From Chloroflexota bacterium (GTDB lineage: Bacteria > Chloroflexota > Anaerolineae > Aggregatilineales > Phototrophicaceae), in the NCBI GenBank assembly GCA_013388745.1, contig JACAER010000016.1:1-64000 (forward strand): DNA of 64,000 nt, in the 5' to 3' direction. The position numbers and the translations under genes were made by a program. The notes beneath the pieces were generated by a model, which saw only the letters and a list, made by a program, of their open reading frames with translations, was not told where the DNA came from and did no database searches. Positions 39,424 through 49,045 of this stretch are shown here, one piece after another; position 1 is the stretch's first letter, and every line of letters begins with the position of its first letter.

Positions 39424-40226
39424 ATATGCAGAAGCTCGCGGCGATCTATCATCAGCAGTTTACGACCGAAATGGCGGTGGTAACGCAGTATCGGATTTCT
39501 ATTGCCATCTGGATTCTCAGCCTGGTTACTGAACCGATCGTCTACATGACGGTGTGGACGACGATTACCCTGCAACAGGGCGCTGTCGGCGGCTATACGA
39601 CAGGCGACTTTGCCGCGTATTACATCACCTGGATGCTGGTGCGCCATTTCGCCGTGACGCTCTCGCCCGACGCGCTGGAATGGCGTGTGCGCCAGGGTGA
39701 ATTTTCGCAGCTTTTGCTCAAGCCCATCCACCCGATTCACACGGATATTGCCAGCAACATCGCTTATAAGCTGATCGCCCTGCCCATCATTTTGGGGATG
39801 ATGCTCGCGCTGGCGACTCTGTTCCCGCCCACGTATAACCTGCAACTGTGGTCAATCCTGGCTTTCATCCCGGTCATGCTGATGGCCTACCTGATTCGCT
39901 TTCTCTCACACTGGATTTTGGGGCTGCTGGCGTTCTGGATGACACGCGCACGCTCGTTCTTCGAAATCTTCTTCGTGGCAGAAATTTTCCTCACCGGGCG
40001 TCTGGCGCCGCTGGCGCTGCTGCCGCTGCCGATTATGGTTGCCGCTAGTGTGCTGCCCTTCCGCTGGATGATCGCCTTCCCGGTGGAACTGCTGCTGGGC
40101 AAGGTTTCGCCCATCGATGCGCTCATCGGCTTTGGGATGCAGGTCATCTGGCTGGGGCTGGAAATCATTTTGCTGATGATCGTCTGGCGCGCGGGTGTTC
40201 GGCGTTATGGCGCTGTCGGCGCATAA
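39423..40226 (+). CDS. ABC-2 family permease (paralog 3)
   Basis: Start at MNMQKLAAIYHQQFTTEMAVVTQYRI; ends VRRYGAVGA. Confidence 0.86.
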   Translation, partial: NMQKLAAIYHQQFTTEMAVVTQYRISIAIWILSLVTEPIVYMTVWTTITLQQGAVGGYTTGDFAAYYITWMLVRHFAVTLSPDALEWRVRQGEFSQLLLKPIHPIHTDIASNIAYKLIALPIILGMMLALATLFPPTYNLQLWSILAFIPVMLMAYLIRFLSHWILGLLAFWMTRARSFFEIFFVAEIFLTGRLAPLALLPLPIMVAASVLPFRWMIAFPVELLLGKVSPIDALIGFGMQVIWLGLEIILLMIVWRAGVRRYGAVGA

Positions 40227-40242
40227 GTAAGGAGCGATAACC

Positions 40243-41028
40243 ATGAACCAGCTCAAACTTGTCGGTCTGTACTTCAAAATCGGCGTCCTCAACGAGCTTG
40301 AATACCGCGTGAACTTTTTCGTGCAAATCTTTCAATCCGGGCTGTCGCTGCTGGTGGCGCTCGGCGGGTTGGCCGTCGTCTTTGATCACACCAACCAGCT
40401 TAACGGCTGGACATCGCCCGAACTGCTCACCGTGGTGGGCGTTTACTTTTTGATCGGCGGCTTGATTAACCTCATCATCCAGCCAAGTATGCAGCGCTTC
40501 ATGGAAGATGTACGGCAGGGCACGCTCGATTTCACGCTCGTCAAGCCCGAAGATGCGCAGTTTTTGATCAGCATCCGCCAGATTCAAATCTGGAAGTTGG
40601 TCGATGTCTTGATCGGGATTGTTATCATGAGTGTTGGCCTGACACAGCTCGGCGCGATCATCGGCGTGGAACAGGGGGCGGCATTCGGCATTACGCTGCT
40701 GGCGGGCGTCGCCATTGTCTACAGCTTCTGGCTGATTCTCGCGACCTGTGCCTTCTGGTTTGTACGCATCGACAACATTCTGGTGATCTTCGAAAGTATG
40801 TACGAAGCGGGACGCTGGCCGGTGCGCATCTACCCCGGTTGGCTGCAATTCACGCTGACGTTTCTTGTGCCCATTGCGTTCGCCGTCACGGTGCCCGCCG
40901 AAGCGCTCACCGGGCGGCTCGGCGTAGAAACACTGCTGGGGGCGCTGGCGCTGGCCGCTGGCATGTTCCTCGTCGCGCGCCTGTTCTGGCGTTTTGGCCT
41001 GCGGCATTACGGCGGCGCCTCGGCCTGA
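40243..41028 (+). CDS. ABC-2 family permease, divergent (ABC2_membrane_6/DUF990-like)
   Basis: Multi-TM; FKIGVLNELEYRVNFFVQIFQ; RQGTLDFTLVKPEDAQFL; ends LRHYGGASA. Confidence 0.86.
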   Translation: MNQLKLVGLYFKIGVLNELEYRVNFFVQIFQSGLSLLVALGGLAVVFDHTNQLNGWTSPELLTVVGVYFLIGGLINLIIQPSMQRFMEDVRQGTLDFTLVKPEDAQFLISIRQIQIWKLVDVLIGIVIMSVGLTQLGAIIGVEQGAAFGITLLAGVAIVYSFWLILATCAFWFVRIDNILVIFESMYEAGRWPVRIYPGWLQFTLTFLVPIAFAVTVPAEALTGRLGVETLLGALALAAGMFLVARLFWRFGLRHYGGASA

Positions 41029-41036
41029 AGTTTGCA

Positions 41037-41063
41037 AAGCCCCTCGTTGGGCGAGGGGCTTTT
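41037..41063 (+). terminator. rho-independent terminator
   Basis: AAGCCCCTCG-ttggg-CGAGGGGCTTTT. Confidence 0.85.
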
Positions 41064-41156
41064 GTCGAAATTGTCTGCGCATTTCGAGCAGAATTTAACA
41101 TAAAATTAAAGGTATATATTGGTTGCAGACCGGACGAACAAGCGCAGGAGGGCTTT

Positions 41157-42065
41157 ATGGAACCGGATCATGCTGAATATGAGGTGCAGCCTGAATTAGA
41201 CGGCAAAACGAAGAAGAAAAAAGATAAGAAAGAGAAGAAAAAGCTGGAAGCGCAGGCCAATGGCGAGGTCAAACGGCGCGAAATCAGCACGAAGTTTTAT
41301 GAAAAAGAACTGGTGCGCCTGCAATTTGAACTCGTCAAGCTGCAATACTGGGTGCAGCACAAAGGCTTGAAGCTGCTCATTATTTTTGAAGGCCGCGACG
41401 CCGCCGGCAAGGGCGGCATCATTCAGCGCATCATCGAGCCGCTCAATCCACGCGGTGTGCGGCTGGTGGCGCTGGGCAAGCCCTCGGATGTCGAGCGCAC
41501 GCAGTGGTATTTTCAGCGCTATGTCGCACATTTACCAGCCGGGGGAGAAATCGTCATTTTTGACCGCAGTTGGTACAACCGCGCCGGGGTTGAGCGTGTG
41601 ATGGGCTTCTGTACCGATGAAGAATATTGGGAATTTCTGCACGCTTGCCCGGAATTCGAGCGGTTGCTCGTGCGCGCCGGCATCATCCTTGTCAAGTTTT
41701 ATCTTTCGGTGAGCGACGCCGAACAGGAACGGCGCTTCCAGAGCCGCGCCAAAGACCCCACCCGCCGCTGGAAACTCAGCCCCATCGACATCGAAACCCG
41801 CAATCGCTGGGTCGAGTATTCCAAAGTCAAAGATATTATGCTGGAACACACCGACATCCCAGAAGCGCGTTGGTATCAGCTCGAAGCGAACGACAAATCG
41901 CGCGCGCGTCTGAACTGCATCCGCCATCTGTTGAGCATGATTCCCTATGAAGATGTCGTGCCCAAGAAGATCGAACTGCCGCCGCGCCCGCCCGCCGACC
42001 AGCACTATACCCGCCCGCCGCGTGATCGCCACATCGTCATCCCGGACTACTACAGCGATCACTGA
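41157..42065 (+). CDS. ppk2: polyphosphate kinase 2
   Basis: LLIIFEGRDAAGKGGIIQRI Walker A, GEIVIFDRSWYNRAGVERVMGFC; Lys-rich N-terminus. Confidence 0.94.
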   Translation: MEPDHAEYEVQPELDGKTKKKKDKKEKKKLEAQANGEVKRREISTKFYEKELVRLQFELVKLQYWVQHKGLKLLIIFEGRDAAGKGGIIQRIIEPLNPRGVRLVALGKPSDVERTQWYFQRYVAHLPAGGEIVIFDRSWYNRAGVERVMGFCTDEEYWEFLHACPEFERLLVRAGIILVKFYLSVSDAEQERRFQSRAKDPTRRWKLSPIDIETRNRWVEYSKVKDIMLEHTDIPEARWYQLEANDKSRARLNCIRHLLSMIPYEDVVPKKIELPPRPPADQHYTRPPRDRHIVIPDYYSDH

Positions 42066-42071
42066 TGATAA

Positions 42072-42112
42072 AAATGCTCCCTCTACCTTGTCTGATAGGG
42101 GGAGCAGCTTTT
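42072..42112. terminator. hairpin between convergent ppk2 and APH genes
   Basis: GCTCCCTCTA ... TAGGGGGAGC flanked by A/T tracts. Confidence 0.6.
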
Positions 42113-42123
42113 TGAGCAGACAA

Positions 42124-43128
42124 TTATCTGATTTGTGCTTCGACCTCCGGCAGTTTGACACCCGTGCGCGCGTAAATCATGTCGAGTGCTTTGTGCGCCG
42201 CATCGCTCACCAGCGCACGAAAGCCGGCGCGCGCGCCGTTGCGCAGATGCGCGCCCGATTTTAGCGAATTGAGCACTTGCAGCAGCCAGTGCGCGCTCGC
42301 CAGCACCTCGAAGTACGCCAGATGTTCGATCTTGTGGCCGACGATGCGCTCATATTCGTCCAGCGCCGCCGCGCGGAAGTCATCGTGCCCGGCGCGTTCC
42401 ATCAGGCTCAGCGTCCAGCCGAGATCAAAGCGTGGGTCGGAAATCTGCCAGCCCCAATCGATGATGATGCCTTCGTACATCCCCTGTTCGGTGATGATAA
42501 TGTTCCAGGGATGGTAGTCGCGGTGGGTCACCACTGGGCGCTTGCAGGGCACAAGTTCGCGCCGCGCTTGCAGCCATTCCACCAGCGGCAAAAACTCTGT
42601 CCCGCCCTGTTTCAGGTTGTGAATCTCGCGCTTAATGAGTGTGTATTCATCGCGAATCAGCAGATTGGGCACCAACACCGCGTAAGACAGCGAGTGCAGG
42701 TCGGCCAGCAGCCCGCTGAACAGGCGAATCAGGTCACGGCGGCGTTCGGGCGAAGCGGTTTCCAGTGCCTGCCACATGGTTTGCCCTTCTACCTGTTCCA
42801 TAATGACAAACGGGCGACCCAGATGCCCCTCATCGACCTCGACCAACGTACTGCCGGGCACGGGAAAACCTTCTTCGTGCAGGCTGCGCAGCGCGTGCCG
42901 CTCTTTGAGAGCGCGGTCTGCGCCGCCGACACCCGCGCTGTACAGCTTGAGCACACGCGGCTCGTGGTAAACGGTCGCGCCCATGCGGTAAGTCAGCGTA
43001 TAGGCGTAAACATCGCTGGCGAAACCATTGGTCAGCGCGCGAAAATCCGCCAGCGTCTGCTGTTCACGCGCGGCAAATTTGAGCTGATAGTAGATCAGCA
43101 GTTTGGCTTGCAATTCCTGAGTATTCAC
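42124..43128 (-). CDS. aminoglycoside-phosphotransferase-like (APH) family protein
   Basis: VVTHRDYHPWNIIITEQGMYEGIIIDWGWQISDPRFDLGWTL. Confidence 0.9.
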   Translation of the reverse strand: MNTQELQAKLLIYYQLKFAAREQQTLADFRALTNGFASDVYAYTLTYRMGATVYHEPRVLKLYSAGVGGADRALKERHALRSLHEEGFPVPGSTLVEVDEGHLGRPFVIMEQVEGQTMWQALETASPERRRDLIRLFSGLLADLHSLSYAVLVPNLLIRDEYTLIKREIHNLKQGGTEFLPLVEWLQARRELVPCKRPVVTHRDYHPWNIIITEQGMYEGIIIDWGWQISDPRFDLGWTLSLMERAGHDDFRAAALDEYERIVGHKIEHLAYFEVLASAHWLLQVLNSLKSGAHLRNGARAGFRALVSDAAHKALDMIYARTGVKLPEVEAQIR

Positions 43129-43147
43129 AGTGTCCTCACAACAAAAA

Positions 43148-43166
43148 GGGGCGGTTTGCCCGCCCC
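43148..43166 (-). terminator. hairpin between kbl and APH genes
   Basis: GGGGCGG-tttgc-CCGCCCC. Confidence 0.5.
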
Positions 43167-43208
43167 AAGCTTACAATACACAGCATCGAAAATACAGACG
43201 CGCTTGCC

Positions 43209-44438
43209 CTAGCGAATCACACCAAGTTCCTTGCCCACCGCTTCAAACGCTGTTAGCGCCTGCTCCAGATCATTCTGTGAGTGCGCGGCGGTGTTCATAA
43301 CACGGATGCGCGCCTTGCCTTTGGCAACTGTTGGATAGCCAATGGCCATGGCGAACACGCCGTTTTCAAACAACTTGCGGCTGAACTGCTGCGCCAGCGG
43401 CGCTTCGCCCAGCATGAGCGGGATGATCGGTGTGGTGCTGCTGCCAATATCGAAGCCCAGCGTTTTCAGTTCGTGCTTCATAAATTCGGCGTTGCTCCAC
43501 AAGCGCTGTACCAGTTCTTCCGAGCTTTCCAGCATATCCACAGCTTCCAGACACGCCGCCACATCCGGCACAGTCATGGCGCTGCTGAACAAAAACGGGC
43601 GCGCGCGCTGCCGCAGCCAGTCGATGATCACGCGCCGCCCGGCGACAATGCCGCCGACCACGCCAAATGCTTTGCTCATCGTGCCAACTTCAATATCGAC
43701 TTTGCCGTGCAGATGGAAGTGATCGACAATGCCGCGCCCGCCGCGCCCCAGTACCCCTTCGCCGTGCGCATCGTCCATCATCAGCAGGATGTCGTGTTCC
43801 TGCGCCACCGTGTAGAGTTCCGGCAGCGGGGCAATATCGCCGTCCATACTGAACACACCATCGCTGACGATCAGATAGCGGCGGTTGGGGTTATCGCCGA
43901 GCGTCTCGCCGCTCCTGGTCACATAGCCGCCCGCCTGGACTTCGCTGATTTTGGTGCGCAGATCGTTCACGTCGTTATGCGTATAGCTCACGATCGTCGC
44001 GCCGCTCAGTCGGCAGCCGTCGATAATGCTGGCGTGGTTGAGCGCGTCGGAGAAAATCACATCGCCTTTGCCCACCAGCGCCGGAATCGTCGCCAGATTC
44101 GCCGTGAACCCGCTTTGCAGCGTAATCACGGCTTCGGCCCCTTTAAAGGCTGCCAGTCGTTTTTCAAGCTCGACGTGCAGGCTCATCGTCCCGGCGATAG
44201 TACGTACCGCGCCAGGGCCGATGCCATACTGGTCAATCGCGCGTTTGGCGGCTTCGCGCAGGCGTGGGTGATTGGCGAGTCCAAGATAATTGTTGGCGCA
44301 AAAATTCAGCGCCGGACGGCCATCGACTACGATATGCCCATCCATCGGGCTGTCAATAGTGCGGATCGTGTTAAATAAGCCCTGCGCCTTTAAATCGTCT
44401 ATTTGCGCAGCCAAATAATCTGTTTTATTGTCGGTCAT
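43209..44438 (-). CDS. kbl: glycine C-acetyltransferase (2-amino-3-ketobutyrate CoA ligase)
   Basis: NFCANNYLGLANHPRL, DDAHGEGVLGRGGRGIVDH, GTMSKAFGVVGG PLP-lysine. Confidence 0.92.
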   Translation of the reverse strand: MTDNKTDYLAAQIDDLKAQGLFNTIRTIDSPMDGHIVVDGRPALNFCANNYLGLANHPRLREAAKRAIDQYGIGPGAVRTIAGTMSLHVELEKRLAAFKGAEAVITLQSGFTANLATIPALVGKGDVIFSDALNHASIIDGCRLSGATIVSYTHNDVNDLRTKISEVQAGGYVTRSGETLGDNPNRRYLIVSDGVFSMDGDIAPLPELYTVAQEHDILLMMDDAHGEGVLGRGGRGIVDHFHLHGKVDIEVGTMSKAFGVVGGIVAGRRVIIDWLRQRARPFLFSSAMTVPDVAACLEAVDMLESSEELVQRLWSNAEFMKHELKTLGFDIGSSTTPIIPLMLGEAPLAQQFSRKLFENGVFAMAIGYPTVAKGKARIRVMNTAAHSQNDLEQALTAFEAVGKELGVIR

Positions 44439-44535
44439 GTACGGAAAACCTCCTAATTTGGTAACGCGCCTGCCGGCACATTACTGCGCCCTGTCCACCA
44501 TAACACCGCGCGCGGCTTTTGTCTACGAACCATTT

Positions 44536-44563
44536 TTGTCCGTGCGCCATCTTGTGTTATGCT
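44536..44563 (+). promoter_or_regulatory. putative sigma70-type promoter
   Basis: TTGTCC, 16-bp spacer, TATGCT within TTGTGTTATGCTATA. Confidence 0.35.
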
Positions 44564-44672
44564 ATATACGCTTCTCTTATTTGATCGCTCACAGGAACGC
44601 TAAGGTGTTCGCGTCGCCGTTCGTCAGCCTACCTTTTTCGCCGCAGGTTGCAGCCAGGATAGAAGCACACTG

Positions 44673-44840
44673 ATGCCGATAACGGTGCGCTGGGTCGATC
44701 ACACACACCATCCTGATCTACGAACTTGCCTTCGCGTTCATCCCATTTTTAGCAAGCGCATTGTCGTGGTGACCAGCGAAGACCAGACGCTCGCTTACTT
44801 GGCAGCTTGTAAGGCCGAAAAATGGTCTGGCGCGCCTTCC
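44673..44840 (+). pseudogene. degraded small SpoIIAA/STAS-like ORF
   Basis: MPITVRWVD in one frame, then ITHTILIYELAFAF in the +1 frame, then RIVVVTSEDQTLAYLAACKAEK in the original frame. Confidence 0.35.
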
Positions 44841-46045
44841 GCCGAATCGTCGTCACTCTAGCGCTGGTGGCCGCGCTGGGGCTGCTGCTGTGGAACGTGT
44901 ACCTGCACGATCTTCAACCAGATAAACGCGGCATTCATCTGCTGCTGGATGATGGGCGCAATGCGTGGCCTGTTGCGCGCTGGTACGATCATTTGTGGTA
45001 TGCGCGCCAGCTTGTCGGCGAGTGGGGCTATGTCGTCGAACTGATCCGCGCCGACGATCTGGACGTAGCGCGCTGGCAGTACTTCATGAACATCTGCGCC
45101 GACCTGCATCTGAGACCGATTCTCCGCCTTGCTACAAGCTATGATCGCGAAAACGGCTGGTGGCGCGCGCCTGATGCCGATGCCGACGGCAGTTATAGCA
45201 CACTGGCCGCGCAGTATGCCGCGTTTGTCGCTGCTTTACAGTGGCCGATTGATCGTCATTATGTCATTGTTGGCAACGAACCCAATCACGGCGGCGAATG
45301 GAGTGGGCGCCCAGATGCAGCGGCTTACGCGCGCTTTTTGATCGACACTGCCAGCGCGCTGCATTCTGCCGACCCTTACGCATTGGTTTTGAACGCCGGC
45401 TTCGACCCCTATACGCCACACACAGGCAGCCAGCCGTTCGCCGACGGCATGTACTATATGGATGAAGAAAGCTTCCTCGACGGCATGATCGCCGCTTATC
45501 CCGCTGTTTTTGCCTCTATCGACCTTTGGGCCAGCCATGTGTACCCGCAGGGGCTGTTTACCGCGCCGCCCTGGGTGCAAAGTTATGGCCGCGACCTGCT
45601 CAACGACGCCACTAATCCCGCGCATGTCGCGCCGCCGCCGGGAATTGTGAATCGCGGCATCAACGGCTATGTATGGGAGTTGTGGAAGCTCGGTACATAT
45701 GGCATAGTCGATCTTCCGGTGATGATTACCGAAACCGGCTGGCGGCATACGGAATCCACCGACGTCAACGCGCTGGACGACGCACCGCTGCCCCTGCCGG
45801 ATGCCGTCACCGTCGCCGATTACATTGATCTGGCGTTTTATGGCAATGCAGGCCGCTATCCACAGTATCCCGAAAGCGGCTGGACGCCCTGGTCAGCCGA
45901 TGCGCGCGTCATCGCAGTCACGCCGTTCGCGCTCAACGGCCTGCCTGCTGAATGGGGGCACGGCAATTGGCTGGCACTTGACGCGCATGGGGCTGTGCTG
46001 GACACTTACGCTGTCTTTGACCGACTGGCGCAGTCTGCGCCATAA
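44822..46045 (+). CDS. membrane-anchored glycoside-hydrolase-like (TIM-barrel) hypothetical protein
   Basis: N-terminal TM helix; VIVGNEPNHGGEWSGRPDAAAYARFL and VMITETGWRHTEST resemble GH-A acid/base and nucleophile regions. Confidence 0.65.
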   Translation: MVWRAFRRIVVTLALVAALGLLLWNVYLHDLQPDKRGIHLLLDDGRNAWPVARWYDHLWYARQLVGEWGYVVELIRADDLDVARWQYFMNICADLHLRPILRLATSYDRENGWWRAPDADADGSYSTLAAQYAAFVAALQWPIDRHYVIVGNEPNHGGEWSGRPDAAAYARFLIDTASALHSADPYALVLNAGFDPYTPHTGSQPFADGMYYMDEESFLDGMIAAYPAVFASIDLWASHVYPQGLFTAPPWVQSYGRDLLNDATNPAHVAPPPGIVNRGINGYVWELWKLGTYGIVDLPVMITETGWRHTESTDVNALDDAPLPLPDAVTVADYIDLAFYGNAGRYPQYPESGWTPWSADARVIAVTPFALNGLPAEWGHGNWLALDAHGAVLDTYAVFDRLAQSAP

Positions 46046-46063
46046 ATAATAAGGGGATCGTTT

Positions 46064-47083
46064 ATGCGAACTAAGGTCATTCTGATTACCGGTGCGAATG
46101 GTGAGGTCGGGCACGGCCTGATCGAGCAGCTTTCCTCGATGAAAAATATGCCCGCCGTGCTGGTGCTGGACATTCGCGGGCTGGAGCCAGCCATGAAATC
46201 CAAAGTAGGCGAGGTGCTGGTCGGCGACATCCTCGATACACGCCTGCTCGGCACACTCATCAGCGAATACGAAATCGACACCATTTATCACCTGGCCGCG
46301 CTGCTTTCGACACACTCCGAATTCCGCCCAGAAGCCGCTCACCGCGTCAACGTGCAGGGGACGGTCAATCTGCTGGAAGTCGCTATCGAACAGGCGCGCA
46401 TCAGCGGTCGCCCGGTCAAATTCATCTTCCCGTCGTCGGTCGCCGCCTATGGAATGCCCGATCTGGAGACCAAAAAGAAGGCGCCGCCGGTCAGTGAAGA
46501 TCAGTTCACTATGCCCACCACCATGTACGGCTGCAACAAACTCTACTGCGAGCATTTGGGCCGCTACTATACGCATTACTATCGCCAACTGGCCGATGCG
46601 CCGCAGCGCTCCGGCATCGACTTTCGCAGCCTGCGGTTTCCCGGTCTGATCAGCGCTACCACACTGCCCACCGGCGGCACCAGCGACTATGGGCCGGAAA
46701 TGCTGCATGCCGCCGCGAAGGGGGCGCCCTATGCGTGTTTTGTGCGCCCGGATACCGAAATCCCCTTCATGGCGATGCCCGACGCCATCCGCGCGCTGCT
46801 GGAACTGGCCGCCGCCCCGCGCGAAACACTGTCGCGCACAGTCTACAACGTCACCAGTTTCAGTTTGCCGGCGGGCGAAATCGCTGATCTGGTGCGCGCG
46901 GCTTTTCCTTCTGCCGAAATCACCTTTGACCCGCATCCGCAGCGGCAGGGTATTGTCGATACCTGGCCCGCGCAGATGGATGACAGCGCCGCCCGCCGCG
47001 ATTGGGGCTGGCAGCCGCACTATGATCTCCAGCGCGCGTTTCATGAGTATCTGATTCCAACCATTCGCCAGCGCTATGCTTAA
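46064..47083 (+). CDS. SDR-type L-threonine 3-dehydrogenase-like NAD-dependent epimerase
   Basis: ILITGANGEVGHGLIEQL; FPSSVAAYG; TMYGCNKLYCEHLGRYY; RFPGLIS. Confidence 0.85.
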   Translation: MRTKVILITGANGEVGHGLIEQLSSMKNMPAVLVLDIRGLEPAMKSKVGEVLVGDILDTRLLGTLISEYEIDTIYHLAALLSTHSEFRPEAAHRVNVQGTVNLLEVAIEQARISGRPVKFIFPSSVAAYGMPDLETKKKAPPVSEDQFTMPTTMYGCNKLYCEHLGRYYTHYYRQLADAPQRSGIDFRSLRFPGLISATTLPTGGTSDYGPEMLHAAAKGAPYACFVRPDTEIPFMAMPDAIRALLELAAAPRETLSRTVYNVTSFSLPAGEIADLVRAAFPSAEITFDPHPQRQGIVDTWPAQMDDSAARRDWGWQPHYDLQRAFHEYLIPTIRQRYA

Positions 47084-47194
47084 GCGCCGGTTTCCGGCTT
47101 GTAATCTGGCGGCGTCAGGCAGGCGTTGAGCAGTCCGCGCTGTCTTCGGGTACAATATGGGTGACAGAAAATGTTCCGGCAGAGGTTTTGCGGC

Positions 47195-49042
47195 ATGGCA
47201 GCACAATCTGTTCCTGATAACAGCATGATAGCCCTCACACGGCAGGTGCGCGCGTGGGAACGGCGGCTGCGGCTGCTGCACTCGCTGACTTGGCTGCCGC
47301 GCAGCCTGATGCCGGGACTGCTGCTGGGCATTGCTGTCGCCGCTTACACCCGTTTCGCGCGCGCGGCCTTTAGCGACGTAGAAGTACTGTTGATCGGGCT
47401 GTCGGTGACTGGGCTCGGTGCGCTCTTTATGCTGTTGATTGTTTGGCTGCGCCCACGCCGCCCCCTGGAATCTGCGCGCCGCTTCGATCTGCTTTTTGGT
47501 CTGCGCGAACGGGTTTCTACCGCGCTGGAACTGCTCGAAGGCCGTATCCGCGCCAACGAAGAATTGATCGCCCGCCAGATTGACGATGCGCTCGCCAGTA
47601 TGCGCCTCGTGCGCGCCGGCGATCACCTGCCGCTCAAAGCCAACCGCCGCGATTGGCTGGTCGCCGCTTTGCTGGCCCTCATCTTTTTGGGTCTGTTGGC
47701 CTTTTTGCCGCCTGCCGCCAGAGCCAGCGATAACCAGGCGCAGCAGGCCGCCATTACCGACGCCGCCGAAGACCTGCGCCAGATTACCGAAGACGTGGCC
47801 TCCGACCCCTCGCTGACGGAAGAACAGCGCGAGGAACTGCTGCAAACGCTGGAAACCGCCCAGGAACGACTGCAAGACCCGGAAATCTCGCCAGAAGAAG
47901 CCTTCGCTACGCTGAACGATGTCCAGACGGCGCTCAACGAACAGGCGCAGGAATTGCAGCAGCAAACGGAAGAACAACAGCAGGGGTTAGAACAGGCGGC
48001 GCAGGCGCTCAACCAACAAACCGAAAATCCCACAGAAGAAACTACCGACACGCAGGAACAGCAGCCCTCGCTGCAAGAACAACTTCAGGAAATGTCGGAA
48101 AATCTCGACAACATGAGCGAGGCCGAACAGCAGCAGGCGGCGCAGGATTTGCAGGAGGCTGCCGACGCGCTCGAACCCACCGATCCACAAACCGCCGAAT
48201 CACTCTCCGCCGCATCCGAAGCCTTGCAGAACGGCGATACACAGGCCGCGCAGGAAAACATTCAGGAAGCGCTCGAAAATCTGGAACAAAACGCGCAGCA
48301 GCAGGCGCAGCAGTCTGAAAGCGCGCAGCAGTTGCGGGACGCTGCCGAAGCCGCCGCTAGCGCCGCCAGCGAGATCGCCCAGAGCCAGGAAGGTGAAAGC
48401 GGCGAATCCGGCCAGCAGGGTGAGCAAGGCCAACAGGGTGAGCAGGGACAAGAAGGCCAGCAGGGCGAAGGCGACCAATCCGGGCAGTCCGGCCAGCAGG
48501 GTGAGCAGGGACAAGAAGGCCAGCAGGGGCAGGGCAATCAGGGAGAGAGCCAGTCTGGTGACGGCAGCGGCGAACAGGGACAGCCAGGCGAAAGCGGCGT
48601 GCAGGCCTTGCAGCCCGGCGGCGACCAATCTGGCAGCAGCAGCAGTGCCGGCGGCGGCGCCGGTGATGAACCCGGCGGCACTGGCAGCGACAACGGCGGC
48701 CAGCAGAACGCCGAACCTCCAGGCCAGAACAACAACCCCGATGGCACCGGCGAAACCACCTTCGACCCTGTCGCGCCTGCGCGCAACATCGGCGGCGAAC
48801 CCGGCGAAAGCGAAGTTGAGCTTCAGGCTAATCCAGAAGGCGCGCCCGTGTCTGAAGGCGACATCTCGCAGAACCCCAGCGGCGAAAGCACCGTGCCCTA
48901 TAATCAGGTCTTCCAGGATTACAACGAAGCCGTCAACCGGGCGCTGGATGGGGGCTATATCCCGATTGGCCTGAGCGCGCTGATCCGCGATTACTTCACA
49001 TCGCTAGAACCCGGCGCGAACGAAAACGATACATCGCCCTAG
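47195..49042 (+). CDS. membrane protein with Gln/Glu-rich helical region and collagen-like GXX segment (DUF4175-like)
   Basis: Two N-terminal TM segments; EEQREELLQTLETAQERLQDPE...; GQQGEQGQQGEQGQEGQQGEG...; conserved-looking C-terminus YNQVFQDYNEAVNRALDGGYIPIGLSALIRDYFTSL. Confidence 0.7.
   Translation: MAAQSVPDNSMIALTRQVRAWERRLRLLHSLTWLPRSLMPGLLLGIAVAAYTRFARAAFSDVEVLLIGLSVTGLGALFMLLIVWLRPRRPLESARRFDLLFGLRERVSTALELLEGRIRANEELIARQIDDALASMRLVRAGDHLPLKANRRDWLVAALLALIFLGLLAFLPPAARASDNQAQQAAITDAAEDLRQITEDVASDPSLTEEQREELLQTLETAQERLQDPEISPEEAFATLNDVQTALNEQAQELQQQTEEQQQGLEQAAQALNQQTENPTEETTDTQEQQPSLQEQLQEMSENLDNMSEAEQQQAAQDLQEAADALEPTDPQTAESLSAASEALQNGDTQAAQENIQEALENLEQNAQQQAQQSESAQQLRDAAEAAASAASEIAQSQEGESGESGQQGEQGQQGEQGQEGQQGEGDQSGQSGQQGEQGQEGQQGQGNQGESQSGDGSGEQGQPGESGVQALQPGGDQSGSSSSAGGGAGDEPGGTGSDNGGQQNAEPPGQNNNPDGTGETTFDPVAPARNIGGEPGESEVELQANPEGAPVSEGDISQNPSGESTVPYNQVFQDYNEAVNRALDGGYIPIGLSALIRDYFTSLEPGANENDTSP
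48416..48540 (+). repeat. in-frame coding repeat (Gly-X-X)
   Basis: GGTGAGCAGGGACAAGAAGGCCAGCAGGG occurs twice (about 48437 and 48500) among related GGCCAGCAGGGTGAGCA units. Confidence 0.75.
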
Positions 49043-49045
49043 CCC

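Noticed and set aside
45893-47977. 694-aa minus-strand ORF
   Set aside because: Antisense to the SDR gene and the start of the 47195 gene; spans several real genes and has low-complexity composition.
48416-48540. CRISPR-like direct repeats
   Set aside because: Repeats are in frame, lack regular unique spacers and encode GXX triplets; coding repeat only.
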